From: Oegoconia quadripuncta
Taxonomy: Eukaryota > Arthropoda > Insecta > Lepidoptera > Autostichidae
DNA length: 64,000 nucleotides
Assembly (NCBI GenBank): GCA_949316235.1
Contig: OX438757.1
Coordinates: 14,936,657 to 15,000,656, forward strand
Direction: 5' to 3'
Each line of letters opens with the position of its first letter. Position 1 is the first letter of the stretch. The translations under genes and the position numbers were made by a program. The notes under the pieces are model-generated. The model did not search any database, had not been told where the DNA came from, and saw only the letters and a list, made by a program, of their open reading frames with translations. Positions 1 to 11,924 of the stretch are shown here, piece after piece.

Positions 1-590
1 GGTTAGCACTTTTGCGGAATACAGCATACGCTTTTACAATAAAATACCAGAACATGTATTGATTTTGCAATCGTCACATTAAAGAGACTGTGAACTGTGT
101 GAGAAAATTTAATATAAATTGTAATTTTGTAAAGATGGAAACCTATTTAAAAGATGTGTTGTTGTTAGGAACCTTATGAAAAATATACAGAATGAGTTTT
201 TTTACATTACGTATTTTTACTGGACCCGTTGATACTGACTGTAACAACTGAATACCTACGAGCAAATACATGAAATAAAGTTTAGATATTCAAAAGTCAA
301 TAAAATCAAAAATAGTATATTCTTCTTCTTTTCGAGTCGGGGGAGTTTCAAATTTAATTGGACATCTCTCTGTATTTAATGTAGGATATAATAAAATCAC
401 TATTGAAAGTCAACATGTTATTTTTTTAAACCATATGAGTTTTTTAAACCGGTGAGTTTTTTTATCGTAAGAAAAAAAAAGGGCTAAAATTTTTATTTTG
501 TAAAGATGGAAACCTAGATGTGTTGTTACGGAGTTTCTTGACGCTTCTTCTTCTTTACCAAGGAACCTTACGAAAAATATACTGAATGAG
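1..590. repeat. LINE 3'-end remnants, rearranged
   Basis: The first 150 bases match the segment near 48600-48740 (shared words such as TTTTACAATAAAATACCAGA), which is the C-terminal coding end and 3' UTR of a CR1/jockey-like LINE. Bases 340-415 match the tail of the same element in the opposite orientation. The stretch around 125-200 is partly repeated at 495-590. No open frame of interest remains. It looks like fragmented, rearranged LINE debris. Confidence 0.5.
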
Positions 591-599
591 TTTTTTTTT

Positions 600-830
600 T
601 TTATGATTGACGTTTGGATTCGCGTTTGACCACAATCTCACCTGATGGAAAGTGACGATGTGGACGGAGATGAAGCACGCGATCTCAGTAAATGCCTATT
701 CACTCTGCTCTTGAAGATCCCAAGGTTGTAGGATTCAGGAAAGACTGACGCCGGAAGGGAGTTCCATGCCTTGGCTGTTCGGATGATGAATGAAGAATCG
801 AACTTCTTAGTGCGAATGTTCGGTATATTT
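600..830. repeat. Dispersed repeat, copy 1 of 2 in the window
   Basis: This shares long stretches with 56355-56580, including CACAATCTC..CCTGATGGAAAGTGACGATG, the 'GATGAAGCACGCGATCTCA' region and the 'CCCAAGGTTGTAGGATTC' region. It has no coding content. The family is unnamed here; it resembles lepidopteran SINE/LINE 3' segments. Confidence 0.55.
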
Positions 831-949
831 GTCGTAATTTTTTGTCGTAGATTGATAATATGCGACTGGCGGGATTCGTAGGATTCCTATCATGCGAAAT
901 TTATTTGGAAATCATATTTTCTCCAAATTTTCTTTATTTATTTAGTTTA

Positions 950-1505
950 ATTATGTAATTATATGGAATAGGCCACAAAAGGATTCGAACCCGCGACCTT
1001 TTGGTATAGTGGTCAGAGTTTCTAACAACTACACAAAACAGGTCGTCTTATAATAGTCCATGTTTTATTACTAAATACCTATAGGTACTATATCTAAAGA
1101 AAGTTACCGATTTGTCAGAAAACATTTTTATTCTATCACTTATTCTTTTCGTGTAGAGGCAAGTTTCAAATTTTATTGGACCAAAACTTAGCCACTCTAA
1201 CAGCACTCTCTGGCCTTAAGGAGGTAGTCAAAGGTGCAGCTGTCAGGACACGCGGGGCAAGACAATACGTGATCCATTGTCTGTCGGGAGACTCCGCACT
1301 CGCATCAATCATCTATCACTGACAGATCCTCTATCCATGTGCAAAAAATCACGGCCTTTTAAGATTATAGGAAGTAAGTGTATCCTCACTGGACTATGCA
1401 GCCATTACTCACCCACCACCTACAGAGATTGCCCCCCTACCTGTCAACACATCAGCATCGACGACTGCTCCGTTAAACATCCAGACTGTGCCCCCAGGGG
1501 TACGA
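950..1505 (-). repeat. Dispersed repeat with SINE A head
   Basis: Near 970-1050, read on the minus strand, there is a tRNA-like head (B-box-like GGTCGCGGGTTCGAATCC). Downstream sequence 1060-1440 resembles 7860-8080 in the same order, with an extra block around 1140-1290 absent from the other copy. The two regions are therefore copies of one larger repeat. The small open frame here is not coding. Confidence 0.5.
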
Positions 1506-1509
1506 CGGA

Positions 1510-1800
1510 TAAATCCGAATGCTCCGTTTTGCCCCTTTAGTGGTTCAGTAATAGAACAATGTAAACAACATTGGGTTTACGAATCGGAGGTCGCGGGTTT
1601 GATTAGTAGATGCTCGAGCATTTTAAATGTCCGCCTGGTACCAGCAGCAATGTTAATAAGCATTGTTGTGTTCCGGTTGTCAGAGATAAGATAGCCAGTC
1701 CCCCAAATGTGTTGGGGTTTCTGGGTTAGTACGCTTGCACCTTCGACCTCTTCTTCACTTAACATCAGGTGTGATTGAGGTCAAGTACTAACAAGTGCAT
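1510..1800 (+). repeat. SINE family C (tRNA-derived), diverged copy
   Basis: This copy contains the family signatures: a head with 'GTAAACAACATTGGGTTTACGA', 'TTTAAATGTCCGCCTGG', 'GTTGTCAGAGATAAGATAGC', 'CCCCCAAATGTGTTGGGGTTT' and 'CATCAGGTGTGATTGAGGTC', then an A-rich end. The same order is seen at 4143-4475, 42345-42678 and many other places. Confidence 0.75.
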
Positions 1801-1847
1801 AAAAAAAGAACTTCGAATCAATTAGTCCTTTCAGTCTACTGCACTAT

Positions 1848-1985
1848 GGTCCGTATTAATAAACCAATCTCAATACAAGTCTTGAGGCTTATCAACCGAG
1901 ATGCGTCTTAAACAGTTGAGGCTATCTCAAGCTCCGTGCTAATTTGTAAACCAATCTCGAGGTCTACTCAGCTGAGATTATTTCT
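1848..1985. repeat. Relic of a TAA-target MITE
   Basis: It begins GGTCCGTATTAATAAACC, like the 139-bp elements at 52372-52510 and 56140-56278. It then degenerates into CTCAA-rich sequence. The far end is poorly defined. Confidence 0.4.
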
Positions 1986-1989
1986 TAAG

Positions 1990-4140
1990 ATTCGCCTCAG
2001 CGGCGAATGAATGATAGTCTTGAATTTCGTTTATTAATACGTGAAACTCGGCGAGCCTCTCAAGTGAGTAGGTATTGCTTGAAGGCACGTGCTTTTCAGG
2101 TCTCAAGTTAGATTTATTAATCAACACGTTCACAAGACTGTTCGTAATCTTGTGAAATGTTCGTTTTGTCCATGGACATGTTATAACAACATTGATAGGG
2201 CCAATAGGAACACAGTACACTTGTTTCATACCCCATCTAGTGGTCAAAATAGATACGATTCAATAAATCAAACATTAGGTGTAGGCTGTGTGATATACTA
2301 ATCCCTGACGAATTCCTGTTGTACAACCCAGCAGTATCTAGAATTATATTCTCGATAAAAGTAAAAGTGTACCACATACACTCCCAGCGCCGGACAACGA
2401 GTGAAAGAAATATAACCTCGAAGCGAGTTCGTTCACCTACAGTATGAGGTAAGTGAGACTTCCGACTGATGGTCATATGTTCGGCATGCACTCATGGTAG
2501 AGGTGGACACTTGATTTAAAAATTCTCAAACGTAAGTATATTTATCCTTTAGATAACGGTTCTTGTTTTATAACATGACGGTGTAACATGACAAAGTTTG
2601 ACATACGGATAGAAAAAATTGAGTTTTTTGACGTTGGACTATATTCTAACAACTAATATTATAAACTAGCTTTCCGCCCGCGGCTTCGCCTGCGTGGAAT
2701 AACTTTATTGCTGACATTGTTTATCTCGAGGGAACTACAATATAATACAATATAATTGCACAGCAGAAAAGACAATACAGTTTCAGAAATGTGGTAAGAA
2801 TAGAATGTACAATTTGGCCACCTCATCACTAAAAGCGATCTCTTCCAGGCAACCTTTGGGTTTAAGGACAGTAAATTTGAAATAGGCAGGTTGTGCGGTA
2901 TTAAATAGGGATGCAGATACAAACTATACGTGAATAAATTTCAAATATATTTACATACACATACATACATAGATCAATAGACAAATATACCTACTTAAAC
3001 ATTACATCTATAAAATAGCAACAAAACTACTCACTTTATCGAGATAAAAATATTATTATTATTATTAAGAGCCCATAGTGTCCCACTGCTGGGCAAAGGT
3101 CTCCCTCATCTGTTAACACTTGACCTTGACCTCAAGCACACCTGATGTTAAGTAAAGAAGAGGTCGAATGTGGAAGCGAACTAACCCGGACACCCCAACA
3201 CATTTGGGGGACTGGCTATCTTATCTCTGACAACGGGAACACAACAATGTTTATTAAAATAAAAATATATTATCTATGTTTTAATCCATGGTATGTTCTA
3301 CCTATATACCAAATTTCAACCAAATCCGTTTATCCGTTTCGCCGTGATTGAGTAACAAACCTGTAATGCACTGTAATGTAGCACCTGTAATGGTGCAAAT
3401 GACACTGCTGTACACCACTGTACCTATACATGTCAGTATTTGATGCTGATTTGTGACGTTTTATCACCATTCATTTGCACTGAAAAATCTTACAGCTAAC
3501 AACAAAGAACAAAACCTACCACTGATTTAAGTTCCGTCTTGTGTGAGATTATTAGGGACGTCCAGAGTCCAGACGTCAAATCATTACGTCTTGTGTGAGA
3601 ATAATAAGGACGTCCAGAGTCCAGACGTCAAATCATTACAATTTCAAAACCTACGTTTTTTGTGGACGCTGGCGCCGAACAAAATATGTACATTTGAACG
3701 AGACAACCTTCCACAAAGGTATTGCAATACCTATTCTCACATAATTTATTAAAATAGAATGTAAACCTATCAACTCTGGACGGTACAGTGGTACCAAGAT
3801 CTTGATTTAGAAATAGTTCTCAATGGAGCGGCCTCATCTAGAAGAGGCAGCCAGAGGCTAACAGGATACTCACCACTCAAACGTAATCATTAGCTTCATT
3901 TGTAATTCAAATCACTGGTACCTAACTAATCTACTTTCATTAATAAGGTCCTTGATCGATTAAGTAATTCCACTGTTTATAGGGTTCCGCACGCAAAAGG
4001 CCCGAATAGCGTCCTCTAGTGTACTAACTTGTAACTAAAGACCGGGCATTACGTCGGAATGAAAAGGGACATCTGCCATTCTCCTGCACCTCCTATTTCG
4101 AGTGTTTCTATCAGGACTTTCCTAAATAATCTTGACTCAT
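1990..4140. other. No gene; mixed repeat debris
   Basis: About 2655-2720 resembles the 3' end of the Lep1/Helitron-like repeat (CTAGCTTTCCGCCCGCGGC). 2725-2935 is a LINE 3'-UTR fragment also found in the opposite orientation at 38360-38530 (GCATCCCTATTTAATACCGC). 3100-3250 is a partial family C SINE, minus strand. 3260-3360 matches the Helitron-like body. A 52-bp segment is duplicated in tandem at 3535-3638 (GACGTCCAGAGTCCAGACGT). Nothing coding is recognised. Confidence 0.5.
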
Positions 4141-4142
4141 AA

Positions 4143-4475
4143 TATAACCGCCTCCGTGGCTCAATGTAAACAACATTGGGTTTACGATTCAGAGGTCGCT
4201 GGTTCGATCCCCAGCGGGGTACATGTTTTGGTTGGTGGTAGGGCATTTTAAATGTCCGCCTGGCTAGCTACCACCATCTTATCTAAATCTGCCGCCAAGC
4301 AGCAATGTTAATAGCATTGTTATGTTCCGGTTATCAGAGATAAGATAGCCAGTCCCCCAAATGTTTTGGGGTTTCCGGGTCAGTACGCTTCCACCTTCGA
4401 CCTCATCTTCATTTAACATCAGGTGTGATTAAGGTCAAGTACCAACCCTTTGTTCATAAAAAAAAAAACTTCTTA
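4143..4475 (+). repeat. SINE family C, near full length
   Basis: The head is tRNA-like: GCCTCCGTGGCTCAATG for the A-box region and GGTCGCTGGTTCGATCCC for the B-box. The family body follows, ending in 'CATCAGGTGTGATTAAGGTC' and a poly(A) run near 4460. This is one of the most complete copies in the window. It is a retroposon head, not a functional tRNA gene, because no cloverleaf closes over it. Confidence 0.8.
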
Positions 4476-7400
4476 GAGGTAGGCCCCTTTCCATTCCTAC
4501 ATCCTACCTGATTTCCCATACGAGTACCTCGAAGTTATATAACAATAGATATGTATACCAGTAACATCAACTACAGTATAGATATAGAAAGGATAATGGT
4601 TTCGCTCCTTGCCCGTGGTACAGTTGACTAGTTCAGTTGGCCGAAAAACGGGTACATTTTTGAAACTGTATTACAGTTGACTGGATCATGTCTTTTTTCT
4701 GTGAACCGTGGTACAGTTGATCGGCCCAGAGTTTATTTTTAACTATGGTACTGTTATACAAATATGAACGGAATGTACAGTAAACGGCAGATTCTGGCAG
4801 ATTCTTAAGGCGTAAGGATGACGCTCGGCTTACTATGTTGCGAGTGTGTGTGTCAATCACGTGTTTACTGGCGTATGTGGGGTGATTCTAAGACTAACAC
4901 TCAGAGTAAGACAGCTGTATCATACAAATGGATTGGGTGAAACTAAGCCCAACCGATCCGTAGTCACACCAATTTGCCACATTAGTGTGACTATGGTTCA
5001 TTTCATTTATTCGTAGTCACACTGGTGTGACTACCGTTCATTTTACCCGACCCATAGTCACATCAATACACCCTTGACCAAATTCTATTTGAGTTTCTTA
5101 TATGGGTTGATACTTCTTTTTTCTTTCTTGTTCTTCTTCTGTTAATGTTCTACTTACTTAATGTTCGTAGTTTGACTACGGAACACTACTGCCCGTGGTA
5201 GGTAGGTCTGTTACGCAATTACCTAAGGTTTTTTCTGGTCCGTGGTTGTGACCAGTAAGTATTAAATAAGTGTTCTGTAACAAATTGTACAATTATCAGT
5301 ACACGAGTCTAACTAATATGGCTGGTTATTTTTAACCGACTTCAGTAAGGAGGAGGTTCCAATTCGGCCGTTTGCATGTTTTCTACACCGATAACCGTTT
5401 CGTTTTGTAAATGTTCTTGTGATTATGATAAACAGTAGGATCGCATTGCATATTTAGACGATTGTATAGTTTTCGCACATGGAGACGAAAAAAAAAAACG
5501 TTTGGGTTTGAATGGAAAAAGTGTAGCGAAGGTCGGCGTATTACCAAAAGATATTTTCAAGTCGGTTGTCTTTTGCTTGAAAATGTTTTAGATTTATAAC
5601 TTTGAGTAGGCATATAAGATCTTATCCTCACTCATCAACAGCCTTACAGGTCGCCACTGTTGGGTCATAGCCTCCTCTCAGTAGGAGATGTACCTACATA
5701 ATTTGTAGATCGTAGGTAAGTTTAACTCCTGATGGGGGCGACGTGTTGCCGTCCACTTGTAGAAAGCACTTATAAATAACAATTTACCTAAGTTTAAAAA
5801 ATCAGACAGCATATTTTGTATTATGCGGGTGCTCTAGATTCGTCACTTCTTCTTCTGCTCTAGATTCGGCTTGATACCCAGAGGTATAGCACCAGGTATC
5901 AAGTAGAATCTCACGACACACACTTCAAACTCGGTCAAGCTGTTTAGGCTAATAAGTATCATAGAAGTCTACATGCCCCCGAACAAACATTACCATGACA
6001 TTACCCTACTTCCTTCGGGTAAAAAATAAGGGAGCAATGACCGCTAATGTCATTTTCATAGATAATTTTGCAAACAATTTATATACATTTTTAGGAAGAG
6101 GGGGAGAGATAAAGTACTAGTGTAATATATGCCACATGATTTATGGGGGGTTAAATGTGTTTGACGGCGTTGTGTGTGACCAGTCTTTGACCGGATGTTA
6201 GTGCATGTTTGATGAAAATCGGTTAAGTCTTTTCGAATATATTTAGTTTTTAACAAACTTGGTTAGTGTATTAAAATTATACCTACTTGAGGGTTTTCTT
6301 TGCAAGTTCTTAGTTATTTTCTATAAAAAGTCTCATCGCATAGCGGTTTTCTAATGTGGCTTGTATTCGAGCAACTCCTAGTCGTACCTATCTGTTGTAT
6401 GGCCACGTGCACTGAGAAAATAAAACTCACTAGATCATAATGTGTCAACGGATCTATTGAGATTTACGGTATATTTGCAAGCGTACAACGTGTCATCTGC
6501 AAGAATTAATTTGGTTACCGATATATTAAAGGATTGCTTTTACAATAAAAATCGCTAGACGTGCAAAGGTCTTTTGGCTCCACCTGATATGAGTCCAAGA
6601 ACACCATAACGTGTCGTTTTGTTACAAATTTGCATTCCGCAAAGTTCGATGGGGATCATCGGCCCCTGCTCCTCACATACCTGGATAAAAAAAGTCATTA
6701 GCTTTACGTAAATGGTTCAAAAAATCTGTTGGAGGTCGAAAACCTTTGATAAACTGTTTCGTAGTAGGTATTAGGTGTTTTTTTTTTAGATTTTTTTCTA
6801 ATTCGAGGTGTATTTGAGGGCACTGCGCGATATCGTTAGGTACCTGATCGTGATCTTATACAACCTTCGGAAATATTTCATCATTATCCAGGTCGATGAA
6901 CTGCGATAAGTGAGTTATATTGTATCGCAATTAAATGATTGTGAACAAGGATCTTGTAGGTGATCTAGTAGGTATCTGCCAAATGAGGCAAACACTTTTT
7001 TGCTCAACATCATGGACCCTGGCATCCGGAGATGTCTATCATAATTCATAATATTTATTTTGTTTAATTTTCTATTCAAGCAGGTAGGTGGCCTAAAAAC
7101 CTACGAAAAAAAAACCTAGTTTGCAATTTTGTATACTTGGCGCCAACTTTGAAGTGATAATTTGTTTTTTTAGCTCACACTATAGTCCAGTAAAAATACG
7201 TAATATTTGTGGTGTAACTTCTTCTAATCTTAAAGTTCCTGATTTTTTGTAGACGGTACCCGGTAAATGTTTTCTAACAATTCTGTAGCTTGCTTTAGGT
7301 ATAATATAGGTATTAAGTTATAAAACTTGAATATTAAATTAAAATTACCACTGTGAAGTTCATTGCGTTGTAAAAGATGCTACGATCTTCAAGAATTTTC

Positions 7401-7570
7401 AAAAAAAAACCAATAGCTAAATTTTCTAAAAATAATTTATTGACTCGTGATATTCGGTGAAATTTTTAATAAATACAAAGAAATTATTGTTCGTTTTTCA
7501 TAGTTACAGGAGTTCTAAGTATATTCTCAGATGCGATGAAATTCAAAGTGATAATTTAACCTACTGGCCT
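4476..7570. other. No gene; low-copy and dispersed repeats
   Basis: 4610-4750 carries several diverged repeats of GTGGTACAGTTGA. 4960-5060 carries variants of a TAGTCACAC..GTGTGACTA palindrome. 5333-5580 is a dispersed repeat shared with 62071-62350 (AGGAGGAGGTT..CAATTCGGCCGT and TATTTAGACGATTGT). 6130-6260 is another repeat (GACGGCGTTGTGTGTG) that recurs near 10980, 16250 and 49440. 6260-7570 is AT-rich with nothing recognised. Confidence 0.5.
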
Positions 7571-7574
7571 ATAA

Positions 7575-7851
7575 ATAATAAATATAAATAAATAAATAAA
7601 TATCATTTGCACATACACACCGTGCCATCTAGGTCCACAGTAAGCATATAGGCTTGTGTTATGGATAACAGATTGTTGATAAACTACACAAATACATTTT
7701 CTTTTTTTGTAAATAAATACACAAATACACAAAAACATCCATAACTCGGGAACACATGTCTGTATTCATCGTACAAACATATGCCCCTAGCGGGATTTGA
7801 ACCCGCAACGTTTTGGTATAGTGGTCAGAGTTACTAACCACTACACCAAAT
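7575..7851 (-). repeat. SINE family A (tRNA-derived), full length
   Basis: Read on the minus strand: tRNA-like head with GGTGTAGTGGTTAGTAACTC and a GGGTTCAAATCCCGC box, the GGGGCATATG junction, 'ACTCGGG' body, 'CACAAGCCTAT', 'GATGGCACGGTGTG', and an AAATA-rich tail. The downstream 7860-8160 block matches the repeat at 1060-1440. Confidence 0.8.
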
Positions 7852-8234
7852 AGTCCTTAAAACATAAACTATGTTTTACTAAACACATATACTTACTATA
7901 TCTAAAGCAAGCTACCGATTTGTTAGAACAAATTTTTATTCTATCACTGACAGTCTATCCATGGGCATGGACACGGCCTTCAAAATTATAGGAAGTTAAA
8001 ACTGTATCCTTACCGGACTATAATAGGTTACCTACTCTACCGGCCAGTACTTCATAACGACCTCTGTGATGTCTCTACGGGACCCAAAAAACCAAACCGA
8101 CCATCCCTCCAGTCTTTCGACCCGCCTATAATTATCTAGGTATGTGGACGTCTCAAAATAATCGCACGTTTAGACCCCTTGTTCATGTTATTCACTTGTA
8201 CAGTAGGCTTCACAAATGCACATACATTCCCAGA

Positions 8235-8552
8235 TCATCATCATCATCAACCCGTAAACATTCCACTGCAGGGATATAGGACTTTCCTCGTATAATGAGT
8301 GGGTTGGGCCATAATCCACCATACTGGCCCAATGCGGGTTGAGGACTTCATATGTCTTTGAATTTTTATTTCTCAGGCATACAGGTTTCCTCACGATGTT
8401 TTCCTTCACCGTTTTAAGAGCAGTCGTATAAATGCACATAAGTAATTAAATGAAATTTAAAACTCATTGACACATGGCCTACCTGGGAATCGAACCCGGA
8501 CCTCCTAAATTTGGAGACCGCGTCTTAACCGCTGAGCCACCGACGACGCTCC
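8235..8552 (-). repeat. SINE family D (tRNA-derived)
   Basis: It has a tRNA-like head on the minus strand (GGTGGCTCAGCGGTTAAGAC and GGTCCGGGTTCGATTCCCAG). The body contains 'AACATCGTGAGGAAACCTG', 'CTCATTATACGAGG' and 'CACTGCAGGGATATAGG' on the given strand, and the tail is a CAT/ATG trinucleotide run (8235-8250). Related copies lie at 14695-14935 and 41010-41265. Confidence 0.8.
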
Positions 8553-8629
8553 GTGCATAAATAGTGCCATCGAAATAAACAACTCCCATTAAATAATTCT
8601 TAATTAATGATAAACATACTACATGTTAA

Positions 8630-8751
8630 TATAAACATCTATAACTCGGTAATAACTGTAAGTATTCATTACACAAACATTTACCCCTCTCGGGATTCGA
8701 ACCCGCAACCGTTGGTTTCGCTGACGAATCCACTACCGAATCGGTCGTCCA
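8630..8751 (-). repeat. SINE family B, partial
   Basis: On the minus strand: tRNA-like head ACCGATTCGGTAGTGGATTC and GGTTGCGGGTTCGAATCCCG, then 'GGGTAAATGTTTGTGTAATG'. The 3' half is missing compared with the copy at 54275-54507. Confidence 0.7.
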
Positions 8752-8754
8752 TCA

Positions 8755-9270
8755 TCATCATATCATCCAAATAAAAAAGCCAACTGTGTTAAAAGCTAAA
8801 TATCGTCGACACGGCAAATTTAAAACCGTTTTCGAATCGGTACAACCGTTTTAAAGCAACAATGCCACAAACAGACATAGGTTAAAAACCTGACTAGGTA
8901 GTTACAACAGCCTTTTCTTTGTGACCTTCTGCAGTTGTTTACTAGGCCGTTATAGTAAATGAATGTGGAGTCGAGGCTTTCTAATTTAGTTTCAGTCAAT
9001 ACTTTTTACATGTGAACAAAACGTTTCATAAACTAACATATTTTTCAGAGCAGATTTCCATTTCCGTTTCACGCTACACCTATTCAGGCCCCTCATAAAT
9101 ACCAAATCCGAGAATCTGTGGCAAACAACGCGATGGAGATCCATCAAAAACAAGTCACGGTGTGGTGTGACATGACAACTATGCAATGGCAAATGAACAT
9201 ATATTCTTAGTTACACACAGCGCCATCTAGTTTCACACTACGCAACTAAAATTGTATTATAAAAAAGATA
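8755..9270. other. No gene recognised
   Basis: This is mostly unique sequence. 9196-9250 holds a fragment of the SINE A 3' end (CAGCGCCATCTAGTTTCACAC). An open frame on the minus strand at 8992-9192 has no recognisable domain and no splice context that I would defend. Confidence 0.4.
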
Positions 9271-9271
9271 T

Positions 9272-9510
9272 TGGTTGGCGGTAGGGCATTTTAAAATGTC
9301 CGCCTGGCTAGCTACCACCATCTTATCTAAATCTGCCGCCAAGCAGCAATGTTAATAGCATTGTTGTGTGCCGGTTGTCAGAGATAAGATAGCCAGTTCT
9401 GCAAATGAGTTGGGGTTTCCGGATAAGTACGCTTCCACCTTCGACCTCATCTTCACTTAACATCAGGTGTGATTGAAGTCTAGTAGCAACCGGCGCTGCA
9501 AAAAAAAAAA
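9272..9510 (+). repeat. SINE family C, head missing
   Basis: Matches the family body from 'GTAGGGCATTTTAAAATGTCC' to 'CATCAGGTGTGATTGAAGTC', followed by a poly(A) run. The tRNA-like head is absent. Confidence 0.75.
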
Positions 9511-11796
9511 ATAAGATGATTGATAAACTATACGAATAAATTTTTTTTGTATATTATAATTGTAAACATCTATAAGTTGGGTACACCAGCATATTCACAT
9601 TCAGAATTCGAACCCGCGACCTCTAAACATAGCAGGGTCTCCAAATACTACAGCAAATAGTGGTTCGGTTTGAGTGCAATTTATTATATTAAAGATTAAA
9701 ACGAGGGAAAAGTCATTAGCCATGTTCGATGAAAATCGTCCAAGTCGTGTCGAAGATATTTACCTTTTAACACAGTTGGTTGGTATATTTGGAAGATCTC
9801 ATAGTCTTTCGGGGTTTTTATAAAGTTTCAATATAGTGTTATTTATGTTCTTATTTGAGTCTATTGTAAGCTGAGATAGATATTCTCGAACCCTCAGTGC
9901 CGGATTAAGGCTATTATAAGTACTTGATGCCACAAGTATTTGATCGCTGTATATGTAATCATAAATAAGGGAATCTCAAATGCCAGTCGGTGTAAAAAAT
10001 GCAGTTCATTTCCTACGCGAGCGGCTTGTCGGGTGGATTTATTTGGGTTGTAATTTTGGTGCCCCCATTACGTAATGCCTTAAGCAGTTGTTTATTTATC
10101 CAGCACTGAATTCTTTAAGTACGTTGGGATCACTTCCAATTAAGTCCACTTCCTGATACCTGCAACCACAGAGTACTATGAACCTGTAACTACGGAAATC
10201 GTACTCTGGGTAACATTAAACTTCTGCCAATTTACACTAGACATACCAACACCCAGCCCGCTGTAGGTATTGCGCAGGTAATTATTAACTTACATAGTCT
10301 TTTTCAATTCATATCGATCTCTGTGATCATGATCAATTATAAAGTAGTTTGGCGCCAAAATTCCGTATAAAAACGCGCTGTCGACCGACCATGACTCTGT
10401 AGAGGGGCAAAAAATGCTGGTTGTAACGGATGGCGTAGGTATAGGTAGGTATATGGGGCCGACCTAGCTATGTAGATAATTTAAAACAACTTTAAAAATA
10501 AATTATTGTAGTCGCTACTGTTGAACGTAATTAATCACATTTTGTAAAGGTCACACGTCGATATTTTAATTTTACATAAGTAGTTAAAATTAATGTATTA
10601 CCTAAGGCTGTAGGTATATAGATATTACATATTTTGTAATAAACATGTACGAATGGGGTCAAACTGACCATTTTTCCCGCTAAATACTACTACTTGTAGA
10701 TATGGGCATTAAATTATATGTTAGTTTTAAGAACGAAAAAAACACGCTACATTTCCACCATCCATCTCCTGGCGCCATCATCAGATCAGCTCCAAGGTAC
10801 CAAACTATAGTATTGTCATCAGAATTACATACACATGCAAAGTTTCCGGTACAACAAAGTTTAAATCAACTTTCAAGATTTGATTACATTGTTGGTTACA
10901 AGTGAAGCTAATAAAAGCGTGTTAAAAAAACACACTTTTGTGTGTTTTTAACCCCCGATGAAAAAGTACGGATGTTATGTGTTTGACGGCGTTGTGTGTG
11001 TGTGTCCAGTCTTTGTCCGGATGTATCTCAGTAACGCCTAATTCGATTTGAGTGCAGTTTTTTTATGTTAAAGACTAGCTTTCCGTCCGCTTCTTCGCCT
11101 ACGTGCAATAACTTTATCGCTGATATGTTTAATTTGTTTATCCCGCAGGAACGACTGACTTTATCGGGATAAAAAGTATCCTATGTTTTAATCTAATATT
11201 TAATTTTGTCCGGTAATGTGATGCTTATCATTATATAATATTCTAATTAAACGTCCTTATGTCAGTAGTACCTACCATTGGATAGTATCATTAATGGTAC
11301 CTACAAATGTTACAAGTTTGTTTGCTGAGTACCACTGAAAAAAAGCAAACGTTACTGGGAGGTAAGGCCACCATAAACAAACTTTGAAGCCGCTTTTCAC
11401 AAAAACGGCGCTAGGTATCAAGTTCATATTAATATGGAATACTAAAGTCTATGGCCTCGTGCTGCCGTAAAAAGTTCAAGTCTCTATAGTTTAGTGAAAC
11501 GCAATAAAAAGATACAGCCTTTCAAAGGATATTAAGTTCCACTCAATGACAGATCATCAAGAAATGTGTTTTGGATGTCTTCTGAGTAGTTAGGTAGTTA
11601 AATTTGAGTTATAAGGGGTGTAGTTATAAGTTAAAGATTAATTGAGTTGACACACCCGAATTATGAGCAAAAGGTTTATTGCTTACATAAATTACAGTGT
11701 TTGGATGGCTAATTGTAACCGATCGAGACGGCGGCCGCGGCGCGTCGACTGTCCTTTTGTTTATATGCCAAAAGTAGAGCGCAAGCGCAGCAGAAA
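9511..11796. other. No gene; dispersed repeat fragments
   Basis: 9595-9660 has a SINE head fragment (minus). 9665-9800 and 10930-11065 carry the GACGGCGTTGTGTGTG-type repeat. 11073-11200 is the 3' end of the Lep1/Helitron-like repeat. An imperfect hairpin of AAACACAC/GTGTGTTT lies at 10920-10951. 11727-11752 is an isolated GC-rich patch with three rare 6-8 bp palindromes. The remainder is AT-rich and unassigned. Confidence 0.45.
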
Positions 11797-11924
11797 TATA
11801 TATTCTTGGACATATACAGACCGCGCCATCTAGTTCCACACTAAGCAACTAGGCTTGTGTTGTCGATACCAGATGGTTGATACACTACACAAATACATTT
11901 TTTTTTGTAAATAAATACATAATA

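Noticed and set aside
1277..1694. Overlapping open frames of 87 and 68 codons
   Set aside because: The underlying sequence is shared with dispersed repeats at 7.9 kb and a family C SINE, and the frame is not kept.
4140..4215. Possible tRNA genes (here and at about 20 other tRNA-like boxes)
   Set aside because: Each is the head of a SINE followed by the same body. The arms do not fold into a complete cloverleaf.
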